A stretch of DNA of 64,000 nucleotides, taken from contig CAVXCA010000038.1 of the NCBI GenBank assembly GCA_963759955.1, positions 38,453-102,452 of the forward strand, written 5' to 3'. The notes beneath the pieces are model-generated. The model ran no database searches, had not been told where the DNA came from, and saw only the letters and a list, made by a program, of their open reading frames with translations. The stretch comes from Roseiarcus sp963759955 (GTDB lineage: Bacteria; Pseudomonadota; Alphaproteobacteria; Rhizobiales; Beijerinckiaceae). The number at the start of each line of letters is the position of its first letter. The first letter of the stretch is position 1. Positions 18,189-26,181 of the stretch are shown here, piece by piece. Both the position numbers and the translations under genes were made by a program.

Positions 18189-19589
18189 ATGTCCTCGATG
18201 ACCCTAGCCGACAAGAACGACGCTCATTCGAAGCTCAAACAGCGCGCCGCGCTCGCCTCGGTCGCGGCGAGCCTCGCCCTCACGCTCGCCAAGTTCGCCG
18301 CCGGCGCCATGGCCGGTTCGCTGGCGCTGCTCTCGGAGGCCGCCCACAACGGCCTCGACATCGGCGCCAGCGCGCTGACCTATTACGCCGTGCGCGTGTC
18401 CGACAAGCCGGCCGACGAGGATCATCCGTTCGGCCACGCCAAGATCGAGGCGGTCGCGGCGCTCGCGCAGACCGGGTTTCTGCTTGTCCTCGCCGTCGCC
18501 GTCGCCTTCGTCGCGCTGCGACGCGTCGGCGAGGCCACGGTCGTCGACGCCAATTTCTTCGCGTTCGGCGCGATCGTGCTGTCGATCGGCGTTGACACCG
18601 TGCGCTGGCGCGCGCTGGCGCGCGTCGCCCGGGAAACCCAGAGCGACGCGCTCGCCGCCGACGCGCTGCATTTTTCCAGCGATCTTCTGTCTTCGGCCCT
18701 CGTCCTCGTCGGCCTCGCGGCGACGCGCGCGGGCTGGCCGCATGCCGACGCGCTCGCCGCGGTCGGCGTCGCCGTCTTCATCGGCGTCGCCGGCTTTCGG
18801 CTGGGACGGCGCACCGTCGACGCGCTCGTCGATGCAGCGCCCAAGGGCCTCGCCGGCGCCCTGCGCGTCGCCGTGGAGCGCGTGCCCGGCGTCGCGGGAA
18901 CCGATTTCGTTCGGCTTCGCCGCAGCGGCGCGCGGATCGTCGGCGATCTCGGCCTGTTCGTCTCGCGCACCCTGCCGCTGGAGCGCGTCGCCGCGATCAA
19001 GACGGAAGTCGCCGAGGCGATCGCGCACCGCTGGCCTTATGTCGCGCTGACCGTCACCGCCAATCCGCTCGCCCTCGACGACGAGACCGTGCTGGAGCGC
19101 GTGCAACTGATCGCCGCTCGGCGCCGCCTGTTCATCCATCACGTCGCCGTGCAGAACGTCGACGCGCGTAAGTGCGTGACGCTCGATCTGGAAGTCGACG
19201 GGCGCATGAGCCTGGCGAGCGCCCATGAAATCGCGACGCAATTGGAGACCGCCATCCAAGCCGAATTGGGCGCCGACATCGAAGTCGAGACCCATATCGA
19301 GCCGTTGGAGACGCGGGAGATCGGAGGCCGCGCGGCCGATCCCGCCGTGACAGAAAAAATCGCGCTTGCGCTTGCGCGCTACGCGGCGCGCGACGGCGTC
19401 TTGCGCGACATCCACGACGTGCGGGTTCGCGCCGCGGCGGGTGGCTTAATCGTGATTTTTCACTGCCTCGTCGACCCCGAAGCCACGGTCGAGGCGGCCC
19501 ATGGCCGAGTCGATGCGCTCGAACGATCGGTGCGTGACGAATTCCCCGACGTCGTTCGCGTCATCGGTCACGCCGAACCCGCGCGCTGA
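18189..19589 (+). CDS. Cation diffusion facilitator family metal transporter
   Basis: This 466-residue CDF transporter exports divalent metal such as Zn, Fe, Mn or Co in exchange for protons. Several membrane helices occupy about residues 18-210. Metal-site patterns are SEAAHNGLD in helix 2 and DALHFSSDLLSS in helix 5, and the conserved DHPFGHAKIE follows helix 2. The C-terminal cytoplasmic part is unusually long (about 215-466) and appears to hold two dimerisation-type domains in tandem, the second from about 345 onwards. Most CDF proteins have about 300 residues. The metal specificity cannot be told. Confidence 0.92.
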   Translation: MSSMTLADKNDAHSKLKQRAALASVAASLALTLAKFAAGAMAGSLALLSEAAHNGLDIGASALTYYAVRVSDKPADEDHPFGHAKIEAVAALAQTGFLLVLAVAVAFVALRRVGEATVVDANFFAFGAIVLSIGVDTVRWRALARVARETQSDALAADALHFSSDLLSSALVLVGLAATRAGWPHADALAAVGVAVFIGVAGFRLGRRTVDALVDAAPKGLAGALRVAVERVPGVAGTDFVRLRRSGARIVGDLGLFVSRTLPLERVAAIKTEVAEAIAHRWPYVALTVTANPLALDDETVLERVQLIAARRRLFIHHVAVQNVDARKCVTLDLEVDGRMSLASAHEIATQLETAIQAELGADIEVETHIEPLETREIGGRAADPAVTEKIALALARYAARDGVLRDIHDVRVRAAAGGLIVIFHCLVDPEATVEAAHGRVDALERSVRDEFPDVVRVIGHAEPAR

Positions 19590-19684
19590 CGGCGAAATTG
19601 CGTCGCAAATTTGACGCGACAACTGGCGCTGCGCCACGAAGAGTCTATGTTTGCTTCCGAAGGACTCTATTGATTCGGCGCGCC

Positions 19685-20614
19685 ATGGAATTCGACAACG
19701 ACGCACCCGACTTGCGCAGCGCTCACGTCATCGTGGTCGGCAACGAGAAGGGCGGCGCAGGCAAATCGACGCTATCGATCCATCTCTCCGTGGCGCTGCT
19801 CAAGGCGGGCTACAAGGTCGCCTGCATCGATCTCGACACGCGCCAGCAAACCCTGACGCGCTTCTTCGAAAACCGAAAGTCATGGTCGGCGAATGCTCAC
19901 TGGCCGATCGAATTGCCGCGCCACTGCGCGATGGCGCGCGGACAGTCGAACGACGTGCGCGCCAACGAGGCGCATGAATTCGCACTGTTCGCCGAGGCGA
20001 TCGGCGCGGTCGAGCACGAATACGAATTCGTCGTCATCGACACGCCGGCGAGCAACTCCTACCTGATGCGGCTCGCACATTCTCTCGCCGACACCTTGGT
20101 CTCGCCGCTCAACGACAGCTACATCGACGTCGACGTGTTTTCGCGCGTCCATCACGACCGCTCGCAGCGCGGCGCGGTGGCCCATTACGCCAGCCTCGTC
20201 ATGGAGGCGCGACGCAAGCGCCGCCTGGTCGACAACGGCGTCATCGACTGGGTGATGGTGCGCAACCGTATGGCCACCGTCACCAGCAACAACGCCAAGC
20301 AGATCGCGGTCAGCGTCGCGCGGCTGGCGACGGAATTGCGCTTTCGCGTCGCCGACGGCCTGCACGACCGCGTCATCTTCCGCGAATTGTTTCCGATCGG
20401 CCTCACCGCGCTCGATCCGATCGAGGACGCCGCCGCCGGAGCGTTGACGAGTTCGCAGAACGCGGCGCGGCGCGAAATCGAAGGACTCGTCGCGGCGCTC
20501 GATTTGCCCTCACGCACGCCGGGCGTCGAGCACCTGGCGTCGCGCCGCTCATGGCACGCGCGCGTCGCGCATTATTATCGCGAACTCGGCGCCGTCGATC
20601 CCGTCTACAATTGA
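19685..20614 (+). CDS. mipZ: Division-site positioning ATPase MipZ
   Basis: MipZ is the alphaproteobacterial ParA/MinD-like ATPase that forms a gradient from the poles and keeps FtsZ at mid-cell. It has 309 residues. The Walker A KGGAGKST is at 22-29, followed by ACIDLDTRQQTLTRFFENR and FVVIDTPASNSYLMRLAHSLADTLVSP split across residues 116-142. The later stretch VMVRNRMATVTSNNAKQ is typical of the family. The ATG at 19685 opens the family sequence. MipZ is found only in alphaproteobacteria lacking MinCD, which helps place the host. Its stop overlaps the next gene. Confidence 0.95.
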   Translation: MEFDNDAPDLRSAHVIVVGNEKGGAGKSTLSIHLSVALLKAGYKVACIDLDTRQQTLTRFFENRKSWSANAHWPIELPRHCAMARGQSNDVRANEAHEFALFAEAIGAVEHEYEFVVIDTPASNSYLMRLAHSLADTLVSPLNDSYIDVDVFSRVHHDRSQRGAVAHYASLVMEARRKRRLVDNGVIDWVMVRNRMATVTSNNAKQIAVSVARLATELRFRVADGLHDRVIFRELFPIGLTALDPIEDAAAGALTSSQNAARREIEGLVAALDLPSRTPGVEHLASRRSWHARVAHYYRELGAVDPVYN

Positions 20615-21582
20615 GCGCGGGGGCGAGCGTTTCGCGGCCGGCGGCCAAAACCGCCCTCTGCTTCACGCCCGACCTCGCGTTCTTTCGGCCCGCCGTGCGC
20701 GCCGCGGCGTCGCTTCTCGCGCAGGGCGACGCCGACGCGTTCGACATTTTCATCGTCTGCGAGAGGAGCGACGTCGCGCCGGGATTCGAATCGCTCGATC
20801 CGGCCTTGCGCGACAAGATCGAGCTGCTGACCGTCGATTTTTCGCGCTTCGAGCGTGGCCTCGCCGGCCGCGGCCGCTTTTCGCGGGCGGTCTTTCGCCG
20901 TCTGTTCCTCGATCGCGTCCTGCCGGAATCCTATCGCCGCATCGTCGCCATGGACTCGGACATGTTGGCGGCGCGGCCGGGACTCGCTCGTCTGAGCCAA
21001 ATCGATCTTCGGGGCAAGCCGATCGCGGCGGCCTACGACATGATCTATCTCATGGATTTCAAGGGCGGCGCGCTCGCGCGGCGGTTTCGGGCGCACCGCC
21101 GCTCGCTCGGCCTCGACCTCGCGACGCCCTATTTCAACGCCGGCCTGATGGTCGTCGATCGCGCCGCCTGGCGCGCCGCCGCGCTCGGCGATCGCGCCGC
21201 CCGTGCGCTACGCGACGAGCCGCGAAGATTTCCCTTCATGGAGCAGGACGCGCTCAACGCCATCCTTGCGGGCGGCTTTGCGCCGCTGTCGCCGCGCTGC
21301 AATTTCATGGGCGATTTCTTGTCTCTCGATCTGGAAGCCGCGATCGCGCCGATCGCGCTGCACTTCGTCAACAGTCCCAAGCCCTGGGAGTACGCGCGCT
21401 GGCGCGGCGAAGCGCGCTTTGCCGAAGCCTATCGAAGCTGGTTCGCCGCTTCGCCATGGCCGGACTGGTCGGCGCCCGCTCCGGCCGCGCGCGCGCGCAA
21501 GCCGCGCCGGACCGCCGCGCGCCGCCAATTCGCCGAACGGCTGACCGCGTTCTTGGCGACGCAGCGTTTCGTCGATGATTAA
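20611..21582 (+). CDS. Glycosyltransferase family 8-like protein
   Basis: This protein resembles GT8 retaining glycosyltransferases that move sugars onto lipopolysaccharide or glycogenin-like acceptors. It starts with KTALCFTPDLAFFRPAVRAA, carries the metal-binding DxD as AMDSDMLAARPGL, and has PYFNAGLMVVDRAAWR and the EQDALNAIL motif. The start is uncertain: a TTG at 20611 gives a four-base TTGA overlap with the mipZ stop, and an ATG at 20551 inside mipZ would add 20 residues. Either way it is translationally coupled to mipZ. The acceptor and donor are unknown. Confidence 0.82.
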   Translation: MSAGASVSRPAAKTALCFTPDLAFFRPAVRAAASLLAQGDADAFDIFIVCERSDVAPGFESLDPALRDKIELLTVDFSRFERGLAGRGRFSRAVFRRLFLDRVLPESYRRIVAMDSDMLAARPGLARLSQIDLRGKPIAAAYDMIYLMDFKGGALARRFRAHRRSLGLDLATPYFNAGLMVVDRAAWRAAALGDRAARALRDEPRRFPFMEQDALNAILAGGFAPLSPRCNFMGDFLSLDLEAAIAPIALHFVNSPKPWEYARWRGEARFAEAYRSWFAASPWPDWSAPAPAARARKPRRTAARRQFAERLTAFLATQRFVDD

Positions 21583-21717
21583 CGAACCCTCGCCGCTTCT
21601 CGACTTTGGCGCCAAAGCATTAGGGTTAAATCGAAATTAAGAAGTCTCGGCCAGATTCCCTTCGGGAGCGCTGCGACTCGTCGCGGCGCGGCCCTCGCTT
21701 GAATGGGGATCGAGTCG

Positions 21718-22659
21718 ATGAAGAGAATTGCCGCCGCCGCTCTCGCCGGCATCGCGCTGGCGCCGACGCCTTCGCTGGCCGCGGACCTGTTCGGCACGGC
21801 GCCGCCCCTGGTGTCGTATCCCGCCGAGAACAACCCGATGGCCGAGGTCGGCTCGAACTGGTATTTGCGCGGCGACGTCGGCCTCGACTTCGATCCGGCG
21901 GCGAGCTTCTCGATGGCGGCCGTTTCCACGCCTGCGCAGGGCGCCGGGGTCCTGCCGTTCGACAGTTCGCTCGGATCGTCGCGCGACCGGGAAGATTTTT
22001 CCGGCGATCTCGGCGTCGGCTATCGATTCAACAATTATCTGCGCGGCGAGGCGACTTACGAATACCGGGTCGGCCCGTCGGGCGACAACGCCAATACGGT
22101 CATTTGCCCGCAAAGCCTTACCGCCGAGGGGACGAGTGGGTATCTTTACGATACTTCGCAGATCTGCAACGGCAGTCTCGGCCTTCACCAGCACAATTCG
22201 ACGGCGCTGGCGAGCGCTTACGTCGACTTGGGCAATTATTGGGGCGTCACGCCCTATGTCGGCGCCGGCGCCGGTTTGAATGCGAACACGATGAGCGGGA
22301 CCGTCGCCTATACGGAGAATGTCGGCGGAGCTTCGTACAGCGCCAATCTCTCCAACACGGGAACCGTGCAACAGACGTGGGTCAATTCGTCCGGCGCGCC
22401 GATCTCGCCGCAACCCAACGTCGCGTTTGCTCAGCAGGACTGGAACCGCTCGATCCACAGCACGAAATACACCATGGCCTGGGCGCTGATGGCCGGCGTA
22501 GGAATCCAGATATCGCCCAGCGCGACGCTCGATATCGGCTATCGCTACCTCAACGCCGGCGTCGTCAACACGCCGATCACCTCCCAGGTCGGTTCGAGCG
22601 TCAAGCAATTGAATTCGTCGCAGGAAGTTCGCGTCGGCATCCGCTATATGGCGGATTGA
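21718..22659 (+). CDS. Outer-membrane beta-barrel protein (Omp25/31 type)
   Basis: This 313-residue protein starts with a signal peptide (MKRIAAAALAGIALAPTPSLAA) and continues as alternating hydrophobic strands with YLRGDVGLDF, FSGDLGVGYRFNNYLRGE and ATLDIGYRYLNAG, the pattern of Omp25/31 porin-like barrels of Hyphomicrobiales. It ends EVRVGIRYMAD, a typical last strand. The ATG at 21718 was preferred to one five codons earlier because GGGGA lies at suitable spacing and the signal peptide then begins at Met. A central loop of about 60 residues rich in Asn, Ser and Thr is probably surface-exposed. Confidence 0.88.
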   Translation: MKRIAAAALAGIALAPTPSLAADLFGTAPPLVSYPAENNPMAEVGSNWYLRGDVGLDFDPAASFSMAAVSTPAQGAGVLPFDSSLGSSRDREDFSGDLGVGYRFNNYLRGEATYEYRVGPSGDNANTVICPQSLTAEGTSGYLYDTSQICNGSLGLHQHNSTALASAYVDLGNYWGVTPYVGAGAGLNANTMSGTVAYTENVGGASYSANLSNTGTVQQTWVNSSGAPISPQPNVAFAQQDWNRSIHSTKYTMAWALMAGVGIQISPSATLDIGYRYLNAGVVNTPITSQVGSSVKQLNSSQEVRVGIRYMAD

Positions 22660-22756
22660 CGCGGCCTGCCCATTTTGGCGGCGCCAACCTTGACGTCGGG
22701 CGGGGATTGGGCTTCCCATCGCGGGTCTTCTTGTCCCGAGAACGGCGCCGGCCCGA

Positions 22757-25700
22757 ATGTTCAGCCAACTCATGCGCTCGCGGCGTTTCGCGCCGCTCTT
22801 CTGGTGCCAATTCTTTTCCGCGTTCAACGATAATTTCGTTCGCCAGATGCTGGCGATGCTCATCCTCTTTCGTTTCGGCGCCGAGGACGCCGGCGCGAAG
22901 GTCTCGCTCGCCGTCGCGATTTTCGTGCTGCCGTCGATCCCGCTGTCGCCGCTCGGCGGCGAGATCGCCGACGCCCACGACAAGGCCGCCGTCGCCCGAT
23001 GGCTCAAGCTCGCCGAAATCTTCGTGCAGTTGGTTGCGGCGGCGGGGTTCTACTTCTCTTCGCTCGAATTGCTCTACGCCGCGCTGTTCGGGCTCGGCTG
23101 CATCGCCGCCCTGTTCGGACCGATCAAGTACGGCATCCTTCCCGACCACTTGAAAGCCGAAGAGCTGATCTCCGGCAATGCGCTGGTCGAAGGCGCGACG
23201 TTCGCCGCGATCATCTGCGGTCTCGTCGTCGGCGGTTACGCGGCGGCCGAGGGGCGCGCGGCTTGGACGGTGGTCGCTCAACTCGTCGTGGTCGCGGCCG
23301 CATGCTACGGCTCGTCTTTGTTCATTCCAGCGACCGGGATCGGCGCGCCGAACCTGAAGATCGACTTCAATCTTTGGACGGCGACGCGTTCGATCCTCAG
23401 CGAACTCAGGGCCGACGATCGTCAGTGGGTCGGCGCCGTCGCGGTGAGCTGGTTCTGGATGGTCGGCGCGGTTACGCTGTCCCTGGTCCCCGTGATCATC
23501 AAATCGCGCGTCGGCGGCGGCGTCGAAGTCGAGACCGCGATCAATCTCTTCTTCGCCATCGGCATCGCCGCGGGATCGCTGCTCGCCGCGGCGCTCGCGC
23601 ACGGGCGCATACAGCTCGCTCCGGCGCCATTCCTGCTGCTGATCATGGCGGGGATCGCCATCGCCGCCGGCTTGCAGACCGGCGCCATGCCCCAGGCGAG
23701 CGCCCAAATCGGCTTGGTCGACTTTTTCAGCGGCGCAGCCGGGCGCCGCATCGTAATCGAGCTGATCGCCTATTCCTGCGCCGCCGGGCTGTTCGTCGTG
23801 CCGATCTTCGCCGCGGTGCAAACCTGGGCGAGCGAGGATCGGCGCGCGCGCGTCATCGGCGCCGTCAATACGCTGAGCGCCCTCTTCATGGTCGCCGGGT
23901 CGCTCGCCACGACCCTGCTGCTGAAGCTGACCGGCCTCGGCGAATCAGCGGCCCTCGTCCTGCTCGGCCTCGCCAACGTCGTCGCGGCGATCTATTTCTT
24001 CCGCCGCCTGCCCGCCGATTTCCTCGCCTTCGCATTGCGCGTCTTGTGGCGCCTGGCGTTTCGGCTCGAAGTGGTCGGCGTCGAAAACCTCGCCAAGGCC
24101 GGCGCGCGCAAGATCATCGCGGTCAATCACGTCTCCTTTCTCGACGCCCCGATCGTGCTGTCGGTGCTCGGCGACGCGCCCGTGGTCGCCATCGACGTAG
24201 CGACGGCCAAGCTTTGGTGGATCAAGCCGTTCCTGAAACTGTGCGACGCCCGCGTGCTCGACCCGAGGCGCCCGATGGCGGCGCGCCCGCTAATCGACGA
24301 GGTCAAGAGAGGCAAGCGGCTGGTGATCTTTCCCGAGGGACGCAGCGCCGTCACCGGCTCCCTGATCAAGGTTTTTGACGGCGCGGCGATGATCGCCGAC
24401 AAGGGCGAGGCGGTGGTGATTCCGGTGCGGATCGAGGGACCGGACCGCACGCCATTCTCGCGGCTCCGCTCGGCGCAAACGCGACGCCGCTGGTTCCCCA
24501 AGACGACGGTGACGTTCGCACCCCCGCGGAGCATCGCCGTCGACCCGAACCTACGCGGTCGCGAGCGCCGCCGCGCGGCCGGAGCGGCGCTCTACGACGT
24601 CATGTCCGACCTCGTCTTCGCCACGACGAGCTATCAGCGCACGCTCTTCGAAGCGTTCGAGGACGGCGCGCGCGAGCGCAAGAGCGGCCGCGTGATCCTC
24701 GAGGACCCGGTCGCCGGCACGCTCAAGCAACGCCGCTTTCGCCTCGGCGTCGCCTTGCTCGCGCGCAAGATCGTCGCGCGCACGACACCGGACGAAACGG
24801 TCGGCCTCATGCTGCCCAACGCCAACGGCGCTGCGGCGGCCTTCATGGCGGTGCAGGCGGCGGGCCGGGTCGTGGCGATGCTGAACTTCACCGCCGGCGC
24901 ATTCAACCTGATCGCCGCCTGCCGCACGGCGAGAATCTATCAGGTTCTCTGCTCGAGGGCCTTCGTCGAGAAAGGAAAGCTGGAAGACATCATCCGGCAG
25001 ATGGAGCCGCACGTCCGTTTCGTCTGGCTCGAGGATCTGCGCGACAGCGCTACGGCGCTCGACAAGGCGCGCGCTCTTCTCGAGCGGGGCCATGCGTTCG
25101 CGCCACGCCGACCCAGCGACCCCGCCATCGTGCTGTTCACCTCCGGATCGGAAGGCATGCCGAAGGGGGTCGTGCTGTCCCACGCCAACATTCTCGCCAA
25201 TGTCGCGCAGATCACCGCGCGCTTCGATTTCACCTCGGCGGACATCGTGTTCAACCCGCTGCCGATTTTCCACGCCTTCGGCCTGACCGGCGGAATGTTG
25301 CTGGGTCTGATGACCGGGATGAAGGTCTATTTGTATCCGACTCCGCTGCATTATCGGCAGATCCCGGAGCTCGTGTACAAAGTCAACGCGACCGCGCTGT
25401 TCGGCACCGACACGTTTCTGGCGGGCTACGCGCGCGCCGCCAACCCTTACGACTTCCACTTGGTGCGCTATCTCGTCAGCGGCGCGGAACCGGTGAAAGC
25501 GGAGACGCGCCGGATCTATTTGGAGAAATTCGGTCTGCGCATTCTCGAAGGCTATGGCGTCACCGAGGCTTCGCCCGTGCTCGCCGTCAATACCCATATG
25601 TTCAACCGCAACGGCACCGTCGGGCGCCTGTTGCCCGGCCTCGAACACCGTCTCGAACATGTCCCCGGCATCGACGTCGGCGGCCGGCTGTACGTGCGCG

Positions 25701-26146
25701 GCCCCAACGTCATGGCCGGCTATTACCGCGCCGACAATCCTGGCGAGATCGAGGCGCCGCCGCTCGGCTGGCACGACACCGGCGACATCGTCACGATCGA
25801 TCGCGAGGGTTTCGTCACGATCAAGGGACGGGCCAAGCGCTTCGCCAATATCGCGGGCGAGATGATCTCCCTCGCCGCGGTCGAAGACCTCGCGTCGGCT
25901 TTGTGGCCGGAGAATCCTCCCGCTGTCGTCGCCACGCCCGACGCAAAAAGGGGCGAACGCATCGTCATGACGACGACGAAGCCCGGCGCCACGCGCGCCG
26001 AAGTGCAGGCCTGGATGAAGATCAAGGGCGCGTCCGAAATCATGGCGCCCGCGGCGGTCCTCGTTCTCGACGCCTTGCCTCTGCTCGGCTCGGGCAAGGT
26101 CGACTACGTCGAACTGGCGAAGATCGTGCACGAGAAGATGGCGTAG
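22757..26146 (+). CDS. aas: Fused lysophospholipid transporter / acyltransferase / acyl-ACP synthetase (LplT-PlsC-Aas)
   Basis: This 1129-residue protein joins three functions of lysophospholipid repair. Residues about 1-400 are an MFS flippase like LplT, starting FWCQFFSAFNDNFVRQML. Residues about 430-640 are a PlsC acyltransferase with NHVSFLD and FPEGRSAVTG. Residues about 660-1129 are an AMP-forming acyl-ACP synthetase with FTSGSEGMPKGVVLSHAN, EGYGVTEASP and GWHDTGDIV. In E. coli LplT and Aas are separate proteins that flip lysophosphatidylethanolamine inward and re-acylate it. The single chain suggests direct hand-over. All catalytic motifs look intact. Confidence 0.95.
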   Translation: MFSQLMRSRRFAPLFWCQFFSAFNDNFVRQMLAMLILFRFGAEDAGAKVSLAVAIFVLPSIPLSPLGGEIADAHDKAAVARWLKLAEIFVQLVAAAGFYFSSLELLYAALFGLGCIAALFGPIKYGILPDHLKAEELISGNALVEGATFAAIICGLVVGGYAAAEGRAAWTVVAQLVVVAAACYGSSLFIPATGIGAPNLKIDFNLWTATRSILSELRADDRQWVGAVAVSWFWMVGAVTLSLVPVIIKSRVGGGVEVETAINLFFAIGIAAGSLLAAALAHGRIQLAPAPFLLLIMAGIAIAAGLQTGAMPQASAQIGLVDFFSGAAGRRIVIELIAYSCAAGLFVVPIFAAVQTWASEDRRARVIGAVNTLSALFMVAGSLATTLLLKLTGLGESAALVLLGLANVVAAIYFFRRLPADFLAFALRVLWRLAFRLEVVGVENLAKAGARKIIAVNHVSFLDAPIVLSVLGDAPVVAIDVATAKLWWIKPFLKLCDARVLDPRRPMAARPLIDEVKRGKRLVIFPEGRSAVTGSLIKVFDGAAMIADKGEAVVIPVRIEGPDRTPFSRLRSAQTRRRWFPKTTVTFAPPRSIAVDPNLRGRERRRAAGAALYDVMSDLVFATTSYQRTLFEAFEDGARERKSGRVILEDPVAGTLKQRRFRLGVALLARKIVARTTPDETVGLMLPNANGAAAAFMAVQAAGRVVAMLNFTAGAFNLIAACRTARIYQVLCSRAFVEKGKLEDIIRQMEPHVRFVWLEDLRDSATALDKARALLERGHAFAPRRPSDPAIVLFTSGSEGMPKGVVLSHANILANVAQITARFDFTSADIVFNPLPIFHAFGLTGGMLLGLMTGMKVYLYPTPLHYRQIPELVYKVNATALFGTDTFLAGYARAANPYDFHLVRYLVSGAEPVKAETRRIYLEKFGLRILEGYGVTEASPVLAVNTHMFNRNGTVGRLLPGLEHRLEHVPGIDVGGRLYVRGPNVMAGYYRADNPGEIEAPPLGWHDTGDIVTIDREGFVTIKGRAKRFANIAGEMISLAAVEDLASALWPENPPAVVATPDAKRGERIVMTTTKPGATRAEVQAWMKIKGASEIMAPAAVLVLDALPLLGSGKVDYVELAKIVHEKMA

Positions 26147-26181
26147 CGCGCGGGACCGGCGCAACCAGCGGCGCCAGCCCG

